From: Tyzzerella sp.
Lineage (GTDB): Bacteria; Bacillota; Clostridia; Lachnospirales; Lachnospiraceae
Length of the DNA stretch: 64,000 bases
Reading direction: 5' to 3'
Assembly (NCBI GenBank): GCA_017465565.1
Contig: JAFTWA010000055.1
Coordinates: 59,384 to 123,383 of the forward strand
The position numbers were made by a program, and so were the translations under genes. The notes under the pieces were generated by a model. The model did not search any database and was not told the DNA's origin. It worked only from the letters and a program-made list of their open reading frames with translations. Positions 7,982 to 16,302 of the stretch are shown here, piece by piece. How positions within the stretch are numbered: position 1 is the stretch's first letter; the number at the start of each line of letters is the position of its first letter.

Positions 7982-9244
7982 TTAATTTGAGTATACAATT
8001 TCTCCGTTGCAAATCGTATAAATAACTTTCCCTTGCATTTCCATACCTGTGAATGGTGTGTTGGTTGATTTTGAAAGGTATTCAGTTGGTGTCCAGACTG
8101 CATCTGGGTCGAATACTACAAAATCCGCAAGTTCCCCAACTTCAATGCTTCCGCCTGGGAGCTTATAAAGTGCAGCAGGGTTGGAAGTCATTTTTTCTAA
8201 TAACTGCATCATTGTCAAATATCCAGGCTTTACCAAAGAAGTAATTCCAAGGGAAAGCGAAGTTTCCAGTCCAATGATACCACTTGGCGCAGTCCACATT
8301 GGCTCTTTCGCCTTTTCTTCTTCGCTATGTGGTGCGTGGTCTGTGGCGATTAAATCAATCGTCCCGTCTTGTAACCCTTCGATGATTTCCATACGGTCCT
8401 TTTCTGTACGAAGTGGTGGGTTCATTTTCGCAAGACTTCCGTGAACCAGAACAGCCTCTTCTGTCAGCGTGAAATGATGAGGTGTTGCTTCTGCGTGGAT
8501 TTTGGCGCCCATCGCTTTGGCATTTCGTACTAATGCAACAGAATTTCCAGAACTGATATGTTGGATTACAACGTCAGCCCCTGAACGAAGTGCAAGCATG
8601 CAGTCTCTTGCAACCATAGATTCCTCTGCGATTGCTGGAGAACCACCGATTCCAAGACCTTCAGATGCGACCCCGTGATTAATTCCATTTTCAGAAATGA
8701 AAGCAGGATCTTCTTCGTGAAGGCTGATTGGCATATCAAGTTCTGCAGCTTTCTTCATTGCTTCAAAGCAAAGAGAAGCATCTGTGATTGGAATACCGTC
8801 GTCTGTAAAACCGCAGGCTCCAGCTTTTGCCAGCTCTTCCATTGCAGTCATTTCTACTCCTTTAAGACCTGTTGTCACTGCAACTGCCTGATAGATTCGA
8901 ATCTTTTCATTTTTTGCACGTTCTAAAATATCTGTCAAAACAGGAACTGAATCGACAGTTGGTGATGTGTTTGCCATGCAGATAACCGATGTAAATCCGC
9001 CCCTGGCTGCTGAGAGTGAGCCTGTGTGCAGATCTTCCTTATAAGTAAATCCAGGGTCGCGGAAATGGATGTGTGTGTCCACAAGTCCCGGTGCGATGAT
9101 TAACCCATTAATGTCTAAAACTTCTTCGCCCGTTTCTGGCGCAAGTGTTCCAATTTCTTTGATGATACCGTCTGTAACACGGATATCAGCGTTTTTTGTC
9201 TCGTTTGTGCGAGGATTCATAATTAATCCATTCTTTATAAGCAT
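7982..9244 (-). CDS. pyrC: Dihydroorotase
   Basis: A 420-residue type-I dihydroorotase, the third step of pyrimidine synthesis (carbamoyl-aspartate to dihydroorotate), cytoplasmic. It has the zinc-binding DTHIHFRDPG motif (His58, His60), FTDDGIPI (around the metal-bridging residue region), SLHEED and QHISSG (further metal His) and IATDHAPHS with the catalytic Asp. Length fits bacterial PyrC of the Bacillus type (about 425). The start ATG (9242-9244 on the complement) is preceded by GGAGGAGAAT. It is a stand-alone gene here, not in a pyr operon. Confidence 0.95.
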   Translation of the reverse strand: MLIKNGLIMNPRTNETKNADIRVTDGIIKEIGTLAPETGEEVLDINGLIIAPGLVDTHIHFRDPGFTYKEDLHTGSLSAARGGFTSVICMANTSPTVDSVPVLTDILERAKNEKIRIYQAVAVTTGLKGVEMTAMEELAKAGACGFTDDGIPITDASLCFEAMKKAAELDMPISLHEEDPAFISENGINHGVASEGLGIGGSPAIAEESMVARDCMLALRSGADVVIQHISSGNSVALVRNAKAMGAKIHAEATPHHFTLTEEAVLVHGSLAKMNPPLRTEKDRMEIIEGLQDGTIDLIATDHAPHSEEEKAKEPMWTAPSGIIGLETSLSLGITSLVKPGYLTMMQLLEKMTSNPAALYKLPGGSIEVGELADFVVFDPDAVWTPTEYLSKSTNTPFTGMEMQGKVIYTICNGEIVYSN

Positions 9245-9330
9245 TGATATTCTCCTCCAAAATGAATAAAATAAGGTTAAGATAAGTATAGAAGAATCGT
9301 GAGGAGACTGTCAAGGAAAAGAGGACGAGT

Positions 9331-9852
9331 ATGTATTTAGTATCGATTTATTTTGATGAAAAAACAAATAAGAGAATTCAACAATATATAAATGCGGTAG
9401 CAGAGAAAAGCGGAAATAAGTTTATGCTGGATGGAAATGTGCCGCCACATATCACGGTATCTGCATTTGAGACAAGAGACGAGCGGGCAGCGATTGCGGT
9501 GTTGGAACAGGCAGTTAGTGAACTACAACAGGGCGAACTTCAGTGGGCATCAGTTGGTCAGTTCTTTCCATATGTGATTTACATTGCCCCAGTGCTAAAT
9601 GAGTATTTGCATGGGATGTCCGAGAAGATTTATAGAAGTTTATCTGGAGTGGAAGGGATTTTGGTTAATCAATATTACAAGCCTTTTCAATGGCTTCCAC
9701 ATACGACAATTGGAAAGAAGCTTTCGAAAGACGAGATGAGTATGGCTTTTGAAATTTTACAGAATAGTTTTGGAGTATTTAATGGTGAGGTTGTGAAGGT
9801 TGGGTTGGCGAAGCCAAATCCACATCGGGATATTGTGACCTGGGAAATTTAA
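9331..9852 (+). CDS. 2'-5' RNA ligase-like (LigT/2H) phosphoesterase
   Basis: A 173-residue protein of the 2H phosphoesterase superfamily, defined by two His-x-Thr/Ser motifs: PPHITVS (His40-Thr42) and WLPHTTIGKK (His124-Thr126), at the usual spacing for a bilobal fold. Such enzymes hydrolyse or ligate 2',3'-cyclic or 2'-5' phosphodiesters in RNA. It is a single gene after a short leader with no obvious partner. Family assignment is firm; the physiological RNA substrate is unknown. Confidence 0.85.
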   Translation: MYLVSIYFDEKTNKRIQQYINAVAEKSGNKFMLDGNVPPHITVSAFETRDERAAIAVLEQAVSELQQGELQWASVGQFFPYVIYIAPVLNEYLHGMSEKIYRSLSGVEGILVNQYYKPFQWLPHTTIGKKLSKDEMSMAFEILQNSFGVFNGEVVKVGLAKPNPHRDIVTWEI

Positions 9853-9934
9853 AATAGGTGATAGAAATATATTTTTTCATCGTCTTATATATTGAAAGGC
9901 AATAAACCAATTCGCGCGAAATGAGGTACATAAG

Positions 9935-10495
9935 ATGGAAGACCGAGATATTATTGAATTGTACTTTCAAAGAAATGATAAAGCAATAGAAGTAACGAAT
10001 GAAAAATATGGTGCATACTGCACGGCAGTGGCAAATAATATTCTCTCAGACCTCCGAGATTCGGAGGAGTGTGTAAGTGACACCTGGCTTCGGGCATGGA
10101 ACGCTATGCCGCCAAAGAGGCCTGATTATTTGCGCCTATTTTTAGGGAAAATCACACGAAATCTCGCCCTCGATGTAGTAAAAAAGCAGTCGCGTAAAAA
10201 ACGAGGCTCCGGAGAATATGAATTAGTCTTGGATGAGCTTCGAAATGTGACAGATACGGCTTATCAAGTGGAGAGTGAAGTGGAGAAGAAGGATTTGCAA
10301 AGAACGATTAACGAATTTTTGTATGCTCTGCCTGAGCGTGACTGTAATGTATTCTTGCGCAGATATTTTTACTTTGAATCCACAAAGCAGATTGCAGACC
10401 ACTATAAAATTCGTGAAAGTCATGTGCTCGGAATTCTTTCAAGAACCAGACAAAAACTGCGAATGCATTTAGTGCAGGAGGGATATTGGGTATGA
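9935..10495 (+). CDS. ECF-type RNA polymerase sigma factor
   Basis: A 186-residue sigma-70-family factor. Region 2 is visible at about residues 9-85 (core-binding SEECVSDTWLRAWNAMPP and then the -10-reading LFLGKITRNLALDVVKKQSRKKR). Region 4 lies at about 121-182, with LPERDCNVFLRRYFYFESTKQIADHY and the recognition helix ESHVLGILSRTRQKL. It is followed with an ATGA overlap by a membrane protein that is probably its anti-sigma factor. Family members respond to envelope or other external stress; its regulon is unknown. Confidence 0.9.
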   Translation: MEDRDIIELYFQRNDKAIEVTNEKYGAYCTAVANNILSDLRDSEECVSDTWLRAWNAMPPKRPDYLRLFLGKITRNLALDVVKKQSRKKRGSGEYELVLDELRNVTDTAYQVESEVEKKDLQRTINEFLYALPERDCNVFLRRYFYFESTKQIADHYKIRESHVLGILSRTRQKLRMHLVQEGYWV

Positions 10496-11397
10496 GAACA
10501 GAAGATTTGTTAGAGGCAATTGGCGAAGTGGATGATGAATTATTAGAGTGCTCAGAAAAGGCGATACATAAAAGAAATCATTCATGGGAAAAATGGGTTC
10601 TACTTGCAGCCTGTGCATGTATTGTAATAGGATTAGGGGCTATTAAAGCCTTAAGCCATCTGGGGAGTACACTTGAACTTAAGACGGAGAATGCTTCAGT
10701 TGACCAAGTTTTGGAGGAATCCGAGGATTTCATAGAGAAAAATGGTTCTGACAAACAGACAATGAATGATAGTACACAAAGTGAATCTACGGTAGAAAAT
10801 GCGGAATTAAAAGAAGCCTATGACGGAACAATTTTCCCGATAACCACATCGAAGGTGAACGGTCAGTTGCTTGTTTCAAGAGCGATTGTTTATGATTTTA
10901 CAGATTCGACTATAGACGAGGTGAGATTCAAAGTCGAAGATTCTTATATTATAACTAACTCGACAGAAGAAACTATAGAACTGCAGGTGTTGTATCCGTT
11001 TGAGATAGCGGAAGGAGAACTTCAGCCAACGCTGACAGGTGTGAATCAAACCAAACTGGAAACAGCTACATGTGTGGAGAAGATAGGAGAAGCGGAGGAA
11101 AATGTTCTGGAAGCATATGTTACCATTCCAGCAGGCGGAAGTACCACGATTACGGCAGTCCAATATAAGGATTCAAATGCCTACGATGAATCGAAAGAAA
11201 TGTTTGAGTATAAATTGGTTACAAGTTTGAATGAGAATCTGTCTATGCAGAATACAACTGTTACTATCATAGATTCAGAATTTGTACAGGTTGAGATTCA
11301 AGATTTTGGATTTGATTTGACAGAAGGTAATCGAACAGGAAAATTGGAGATAGGGAAAGATTACTATTTCAAAATAAATGTGCTTCATAGCGATTAA
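10492..11397 (+). CDS. Probable membrane-bound anti-sigma factor
   Basis: A 301-residue protein with a short cytoplasmic N-terminus (MRTEDLLEAIGEVDDELLE), one transmembrane segment (about residues 35-56, WVLLAACACIVIGLGAIKAL) and a roughly 240-residue extracytoplasmic domain rich in Thr, Glu and beta-strands. This is the usual topology of an anti-sigma partner of an ECF factor. No zinc HxxxCxxC motif is visible. ATG 10492 lies 9 bp after AGGAGG (10477-10482) and overlaps the sigma factor stop; a TTG at 10486 is less well placed. Assignment rests on topology and gene order rather than on a recognised domain. Confidence 0.7.
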   Translation: MRTEDLLEAIGEVDDELLECSEKAIHKRNHSWEKWVLLAACACIVIGLGAIKALSHLGSTLELKTENASVDQVLEESEDFIEKNGSDKQTMNDSTQSESTVENAELKEAYDGTIFPITTSKVNGQLLVSRAIVYDFTDSTIDEVRFKVEDSYIITNSTEETIELQVLYPFEIAEGELQPTLTGVNQTKLETATCVEKIGEAEENVLEAYVTIPAGGSTTITAVQYKDSNAYDESKEMFEYKLVTSLNENLSMQNTTVTIIDSEFVQVEIQDFGFDLTEGNRTGKLEIGKDYYFKINVLHSD

Positions 11398-11458
11398 GTA
11401 TAAGATTATGTAATTACACAAATACTATGAGTAATTATTAGATAGGAGTTGTGTAATT

Positions 11459-11677
11459 ATGGAAACAGAAAATAAGTGGAATATTGGCGAAGGTGGGGAG
11501 ATGCCAATCGGCTTTGGTTTGTCCTTGGCTGCAAATAGTAAGTCTATGGAAGCGTTTGCGAAAATGAGTGACGCGGAAAAAGAAGCGGTTGTAGAAAAAA
11601 GCAGGCAAATGCATACTAGAACGGATATGGAAAAGTATGTGGCAAGTTTGGGTGAAGAGAGCGCGCGAATGTTCTAA
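11459..11677 (+). CDS. Small hypothetical protein (72 aa)
   Basis: A small hydrophilic protein: a Gly-rich start (NIGEGGEMPIGFGLSLAAN), then a helical charged half (AFAKMSDAEKEAVVEKSRQ). An AGGAG at 11443 lies 11 bp before ATG 11459, and a strong terminator hairpin follows the stop codon, so it looks like a genuine gene. The pattern resembles small uncharacterised proteins seen widely in Lachnospiraceae. No function is assigned. Confidence 0.6.
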   Translation: METENKWNIGEGGEMPIGFGLSLAANSKSMEAFAKMSDAEKEAVVEKSRQMHTRTDMEKYVASLGEESARMF

Positions 11678-11704
11678 CTTTAGGAGATAAGTCAATAGGA
11701 TGTC

Positions 11705-11734
11705 AAAAAGACAGGTGCTGGCACCTGTCTTTTG
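11705..11734. terminator. Bidirectional hairpin terminator
   Basis: AAAGACAGGTGC-TG-GCACCTGTCTTT with A-run on the left and T-run on the right, between the small protein gene and the convergent AraC-type gene. Confidence 0.85.
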
Positions 11735-11757
11735 CATATCTGCGTACATTTATTAAT

Positions 11758-12654
11758 TTAATAAAAAATAAGTTTGTCAAGCGAATTTTCAGATATCCAT
11801 TTTTCTATCAGTTGTTTGGAAAAGGTCATATCTCCGAAGATTTCCCTATCCGGCATCAGAGTAACCTCCATTCCAGATTCATGATTAGACATTTCGCAGG
11901 TTACTTCATGCTGAGCGATTCCACGCACAAAATCTTGTTTATAAACATTTCCATTTCTATAAACTACAACAGATAATTTCTCGCAAAGGGAATTTGCAAC
12001 CTGCAAGCCACGGCTTGGCAGCGGCTCCATTCTCTCATACTCTAATTTGGTAATTGGATGTCCCGCCAGAATTTTTGCAACTATTTCCTGATTTCTTTTC
12101 GAGTTATCAGAAAGAGGAATCCCTCTGCCATTATCACTTACTTTTACCTGATTGTCTGGTAGAAATTCTATATTAATTTCTGTGCAGTGCCCTTCTTTGG
12201 CTTCTTCAATAGATTCTTGTAAAAATGCAAATAAAATACGATGCATATCCTCGACTAAATTTTGTGTTGCTTTCATATTAATGTTTTCCTTTCTTAATAA
12301 ATTTTCAGGAACAACATATTTAGGTACCGTGTATGTTGTTAAATATTTTCTTACAGTTTTTGGTGTTGAACCAAATAGTTTCGTGAAGGAGCGTGTGAAT
12401 CCTTCGTGTGATTCAAAGGCATATTTCAACGATATATCAACTATTTTGTCTCCTGCCAAGAGTGAGACAAGGGCATGCTGAAGCTTGCGAATCCGAATAT
12501 ATGCGGTTACAGATATTCCCATAACTTGAGAAAATAATGCGCTGAAATAAAAAGGGCTATATCCTACAATATCAGCTAATTCGGTTAAGCTAATCTTTTC
12601 ATAAATATGTTCATCAATATACATTAAAATCTTGTCGACAATTTCTCTACTCAT
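11758..12654 (-). CDS. AraC-type regulator fused to a GyrB-like GHKL ATPase domain
   Basis: A 298-residue two-domain protein. Residues about 5-105 are an AraC/XylS double HTH (ISLTELADIVGYSPFYFSALF, then IVDISLKYAFESHEGFTRSFTKLFG), placed at the N-terminus rather than the usual C-terminus. Residues about 132-295 align with the GyrB/ParE ATPase domain: the first helix MHRILFAFLQESIEEAKEG, then VKVSDNGRGIPL (ADP-binding DxGxG), GLQVANSLCEKLSVVVYRNG, and MEVTLMPDREIF plus a LDKLIF end. The GyrB catalytic Glu and Mg-binding Asn correspond to Ala and Glu here, and the Gly-rich lid is eroded, so ATP hydrolysis is doubtful although nucleotide binding may persist. GAGGAAAG precedes the start. Confidence 0.75.
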   Translation of the reverse strand: MSREIVDKILMYIDEHIYEKISLTELADIVGYSPFYFSALFSQVMGISVTAYIRIRKLQHALVSLLAGDKIVDISLKYAFESHEGFTRSFTKLFGSTPKTVRKYLTTYTVPKYVVPENLLRKENINMKATQNLVEDMHRILFAFLQESIEEAKEGHCTEINIEFLPDNQVKVSDNGRGIPLSDNSKRNQEIVAKILAGHPITKLEYERMEPLPSRGLQVANSLCEKLSVVVYRNGNVYKQDFVRGIAQHEVTCEMSNHESGMEVTLMPDREIFGDMTFSKQLIEKWISENSLDKLIFY

Positions 12655-12807
12655 TTCTGCTTTCCTCCTGATATCAGTATATATCTTTGAAAGAAAAAAT
12701 TCTTGATTTTATATATGAAATTAATATTTCGTAAACAGTTATTCAACATTTCAAAAACATAACAACGATATTATCAATTGAATATAAAGATTAAAAATGT
12801 AATTTGA

Positions 12808-12844
12808 GTGCCACAAACCTTGTAAAAACTAGGATTTGTGGCAC
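12808..12844 (-). terminator. Hairpin downstream of the KilA-N pseudogene
   Basis: GTGCCACAAA...TTTGTGGCAC stem (12808-12817 with 12835-12844) lies 26 bp after the minus-strand KilA-N gene. There is no clear U-run, so factor-independent termination is only likely. The rest of 12655-12869 is AT-rich with no gene. Confidence 0.45.
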
Positions 12845-12869
12845 TTGTTGCTGAATTTCAACTTATATC

Positions 12870-13657
12870 TTATGTGTTGCTATCTGATTTACTTTCGATT
12901 AAATTATTTTTAATTCGTTCTATGCTTTTATTACGAGTGAGAGACTGCATTTGATAATAAGCAACACTGCGTAATTTCTTAAGGCGTTCACTCATAGGGA
13001 TACCATCGCGAATCATATCGGCATTCATACTTTCAATATTTACTAATATGATAAGCTGTTCTACACTTGCGTAATCTCGCATATTTTCTTTTTTATTGCC
13101 GGTTTCATCACGCCATTGCTTTGCGGTCTTTCCAAAGAGAGCCATATTTAGCATATCTGCTTCACTGGCATATCTATAATAATTTCTTGTGAAGTAAGTT
13201 CTGGGGAAATTAAAAATTCCTTAATAGCATCGGTGTGAATACGATAGTTGATTTTTGAAAGTTCACGTTTGCTATCCCATCCAGATGTGAGTTTCTCTGC
13301 TTCCTGCTGTTTAAGACGTTGATAGTCTTTTATGATGTAAAGCTTAAATTCCGGAGAAATCCATGAAGCAAACTCAAAGGCATTCATTCGTTCAATCCAT
13401 TGTTTGGCTGTCAGTACTAAGCGCCCGGGTTCATTTCTAACCGTATGGAATTCCATACGGTTAAAATTCGGATTATATAAAGTTTCCCATGCGGCAAGGA
13501 AATCAATTGTAGAGTATGAACTTAACCAATTTGATATAACAATTCTTGGGTCATCAGGATTCTTATATTTAGCGATATCGGTTAATGAGATGTAGTCATT
13601 TTGTTGTTCAGATGAAAGTAAAACGGAAATTTCTGCGCCATTTGCTTTAATAATCAT
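12870..13657 (-). pseudogene. KilA-N domain protein, broken by a frameshift
   Basis: Two adjacent minus-strand reading frames form one KilA-N protein. The 5' frame (ATG 13657, 8 bp after GGAGG) contains the KilA-N DNA-binding domain (DYISLTDIAKYKNPDDPRIVISNWL and later FEFASWISPEFKLYIIKDYQ) and ends prematurely as IIIDMPVKQIC. The second frame, from about 13172, continues with YASEADMLNMALFGKTAKQWRDE and the normal family C-terminus to 12870. A one-base loss near 13172-13175 accounts for the break. KilA-N proteins derive from phages and mobile elements (antirepressor-like). A sequencing error is the alternative explanation. Confidence 0.8.
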
Positions 13658-13985
13658 AGCCATGTCCTCCTTGTAAGTTGATATATTTATATTATAGCAT
13701 AAAGCAAACATATGTTCTATAATTTTTTAAACTTTTTAACATGTTTGTTGTATCTAGGTTTGCTATTCAGCGTTTCGTTTTACAATTCACGACAAATGTT
13801 TGAGGCGTAATATAATAGATTACGGATAGCAACTCTGGAAGTCGAATCTCAAACTTTCCGTGTTTACTTAGAAAAAATCCCCCAAATTAATAAAACTTTA
13901 ACAAAAGTCAAACATTTCGGAAATGATAGGGTAGTATTCTTTACCCATCAAATGAAATAAAACAAATTTAAAGGAGAAAATGATT

Positions 13986-14216
13986 ATGTCAAAATTAGTA
14001 GAAGTAAATGAAAAAATTGCAGAGAAGGTAGTTGAAGGTTATAAGAAAATCGAAGAGGGCGTAGTTGGAGGCTACAAGAAAATCGAAGAAGGCGCTGTTG
14101 AAGGATTCAACAAGGTTACAGATAAGTTTGTGGATGTTCTTTTTACAAAAGAAGGCGAAACTGTAGAAGAAGCGAAAGAAAGAATGAAAAAAGCAGTTGA
14201 AGGAGAAGAAAAATAA
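13986..14216 (+). CDS. Small amphipathic helical repeat protein
   Basis: A 76-residue highly charged helical protein made of 11-residue-type repeats: EGYKKIEEGVVG, GYKKIEEGAVE, GFNKVTDKFVD. It ends in a Lys/Glu-rich tail. Such repeats form amphipathic helices that lie on membranes or other helices. ATG 13986 is about 9 bp after AAAGGAG; an upstream in-frame ATG at 13980 is too close to the RBS. Its TAA overlaps the ATG of the following membrane protein (TAATG), implying coupling. No catalytic function is visible. Confidence 0.75.
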   Translation: MSKLVEVNEKIAEKVVEGYKKIEEGVVGGYKKIEEGAVEGFNKVTDKFVDVLFTKEGETVEEAKERMKKAVEGEEK

Positions 14217-14584
14217 TGAAGAAGAGTACATTTGTAGCAATGTTATTGGGAACTGTTGGTGGATTATTATTTTCATTAGGTATGTGCATGGCTTTGATTC
14301 CAGAGTGGAACTCATTTAAGCCAGGCGTGATTATGGGCGGAATCGGAATCCTTGTATTACTTATTATGGTTCTCGTTTGGAGAAAAATGGAGAACAAGGC
14401 CCCAATTAGGGTATCAGGAAAAACAATGGCAGCCACATTAATTGGTATTGTCGGAGCTGCTGTATTTGGTCTTGGACTTACAATGGTATTGGCTTGGAGC
14501 AAGATGGTTATCGGAATTGTAGTTGGTATCGTGGGAATCGTAATCCTTCTTTGCCTCATTCCATTTATCAAAGGTTTAGAATAA
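14216..14584 (+). CDS. Small membrane protein with four transmembrane helices
   Basis: A 122-residue protein with four hydrophobic segments (about residues 5-24, 33-52, 66-86, 92-113) arranged as two similar pairs: KKSTFVAMLLGTVGGLLFSLGM and GKTMAATLIGIVGAAVFGLGL. This indicates an internal duplication. It is translationally coupled to the amphipathic helical protein, which may associate with it at the membrane (inference). A hairpin terminator follows. Function unknown. Confidence 0.75.
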   Translation: MKKSTFVAMLLGTVGGLLFSLGMCMALIPEWNSFKPGVIMGGIGILVLLIMVLVWRKMENKAPIRVSGKTMAATLIGIVGAAVFGLGLTMVLAWSKMVIGIVVGIVGIVILLCLIPFIKGLE

Positions 14585-14592
14585 ATGATATT

Positions 14593-14624
14593 ATAGCAGG
14601 CATGGGAAGGTGTCTGCTATTTTT
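14593..14624 (+). terminator. Intrinsic terminator
   Basis: ATAGCAG...CTGCTAT stem (14593-14599 with 14614-14620) with a GC-containing loop, followed directly by TTTTT. It is 8 bp downstream of the small membrane protein stop. Confidence 0.8.
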
Positions 14625-14720
14625 GCCTTGCGCTTGTTTACAATTTGGACATAAAATATAAACAAAACAAAAACATTTCTGAAGTATTCTATGAAAAGTA
14701 TCATGGAAGGAGTAGGTAGG

Positions 14721-15638
14721 ATGCATGAAGAACAAAAGAAAAAACTAAAAATTAGAATGCCTATTCTGAGTTTAAAGAGACGTTTGTTTTTATATCTGGC
14801 AACAATTATATTTGCGGCGTTTGCATTGTATTTTGTGGCTGCCGGGGAGGATTCGTTACTTATTCAAATACCTTGTTATGTGTGTGCCGCAGTTACACTT
14901 GCATTCTCATGTTATTATCTGGTATTTGATATTCGTTACATCGCAAGCAAAGAAAAGAGAACAATTGAAGTAAAGAATCCTTTTTTAAATCGAATGTTAA
15001 CAGATTTGAGATTTAAAATATTTACAACTTCCGTATTTTCAATGATTTTAAATGTGGCCTTTGCCATTTTCAATGGTGCCATCGGAATTATAAGTAAGTC
15101 TGCATGGTTTGGAACCCTGTCAGCATACTATTTGCTGTTGGCTGGTGTGCGTCTCACAATTATTTATCATGAAACTCATGCAAAAAAGAAAACACCACAA
15201 AAGCAGCTTCTGGGCGAAATTGAGGTATATAGAAGATGTGGAATTTCGTTGGTATGGATGACTGTTCCACTTGGTGCAACGGTGTATCTATTGACTAGTT
15301 TCGAAGGTGAAAAGTATTATCCAGGGCTTACAATTTATATTGTGGCTGCTTACACCTTTTACAAGGTTATTATGGCAGTGATAAATATGCTGAAGGCAGA
15401 AAGAGGTAAAGAGCCGCTTATTATGGCTGCCCGGCAGATAGGATATGCGGATGCGTGGGTTTCGCTTTTGTCGATGCAGGCTGCAATGATTCTTTCCTTT
15501 GGAGAAGGGCAGAGAGAATTTTCAAAAATGATGAATGGAATTACAGGTGAAGTCGTGAGTGTTATTATTCTGATCACGGGACTTCGAATGATACATTTGG
15601 CGGGAAAAATGAAAAGGGAGGCTATGTTAAATGGTTAA
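14721..15638 (+). CDS. Polytopic membrane protein of a two-component locus
   Basis: A 305-residue protein with 7-8 predicted transmembrane helices (for example LFLYLATIIFAAFALYFVA near residue 20, IFTTSVFSMILNVAFAIF near 105, GLTIYIVAAYTFYKVIMAV near 210). ATG 14721 is chosen over ATG 14691 because GGAAGGAG is about 9 bp upstream. Its end overlaps the response-regulator start by 8 bp, so it forms an operon with the regulator and kinase and could be the sensed or controlled membrane component. No known family is recognised. Confidence 0.75.
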   Translation: MHEEQKKKLKIRMPILSLKRRLFLYLATIIFAAFALYFVAAGEDSLLIQIPCYVCAAVTLAFSCYYLVFDIRYIASKEKRTIEVKNPFLNRMLTDLRFKIFTTSVFSMILNVAFAIFNGAIGIISKSAWFGTLSAYYLLLAGVRLTIIYHETHAKKKTPQKQLLGEIEVYRRCGISLVWMTVPLGATVYLLTSFEGEKYYPGLTIYIVAAYTFYKVIMAVINMLKAERGKEPLIMAARQIGYADAWVSLLSMQAAMILSFGEGQREFSKMMNGITGEVVSVIILITGLRMIHLAGKMKREAMLNG

Positions 15639-16302
15639 TATACTTGTAGTTGAAGATGATGTGAAATTGAATCAGATTGTTTGTACATATTTGAATGATA
15701 GTGGATTTCATGCAAAGGGCTGTCTTTCAGCAGATGAAGCTTATGATGAAATGTACAACAATCTTTATGAACTGATTATTTCAGATATTATGATGCCTGG
15801 AACAGATGGGTTTGAATTCGCTCGTACTGTGAGACAGGTAAATAAAACGATTCCAATTTTATTTATGTCGGCTAAAGACGATTTGAATTCAAAACAAAGA
15901 GGATTTCAGCTCGGAATCGATGATTACATGGTGAAGCCAGTTGATTTGGGAGAATTGATACTCCGCGTTCGGGCACTTCTCCGAAGAGCGAATATTAAAG
16001 TAGATAGAAAGATTGAAGTGGGAAATCTTATGCTGGATGCAGATGAGAGGGTTGCGGAAATCAATGGTGAAGAAATCAACCTGACAGCGAGGGAGTTCAA
16101 CATTATTTATAAATTGTTATCGTACCCAAAGAAAACATTTTCAAGAGCCCAGCTCATGGATGAATTCTGGGGCGTGGACAGTGAAACCAGCCTACGAGCG
16201 GTAGACGTGTATGTGACAAAGCTCAGAGATAAATTGGCAGACTGCGATGGTTTTAAAATCGTAACAGTAAGAGGATTAGGATATAAGGTGGTGTTACAGT
16301 GA
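15631..16302 (+). CDS. OmpR/PhoB-family response regulator
   Basis: A 223-residue regulator. The N-terminal receiver has the acidic pair at VVEDD, the phosphorylation site Asp52 (IISDIMMPG), Ser/Thr in LFMSAKDD and Lys in YMVKPVD. The C-terminal winged helix (about 125-223) has the typical LTAREFNIIYKLLSYPKKTFSRAQLMDEFWG recognition segment and the VRGLGYKV wing. It is followed by its kinase with a GTGA overlap. Targets probably include its own operon; phosphotransfer from the neighbouring kinase is expected. Confidence 0.95.
   Translation: MVNILVVEDDVKLNQIVCTYLNDSGFHAKGCLSADEAYDEMYNNLYELIISDIMMPGTDGFEFARTVRQVNKTIPILFMSAKDDLNSKQRGFQLGIDDYMVKPVDLGELILRVRALLRRANIKVDRKIEVGNLMLDADERVAEINGEEINLTAREFNIIYKLLSYPKKTFSRAQLMDEFWGVDSETSLRAVDVYVTKLRDKLADCDGFKIVTVRGLGYKVVLQ

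Noticed and set aside
12152-12481. A 109-codon plus-strand frame opposite the AraC-GyrB gene
   Set aside because: Lies fully antisense to a gene with clear domains, and has no RBS or recognisable protein features.
12870-13154. Separate small gene downstream of the KilA-N frame
   Set aside because: Its sequence is the normal C-terminal part of KilA-N proteins, continuous with YASEAD upstream of its first Met; therefore one broken gene, not two.
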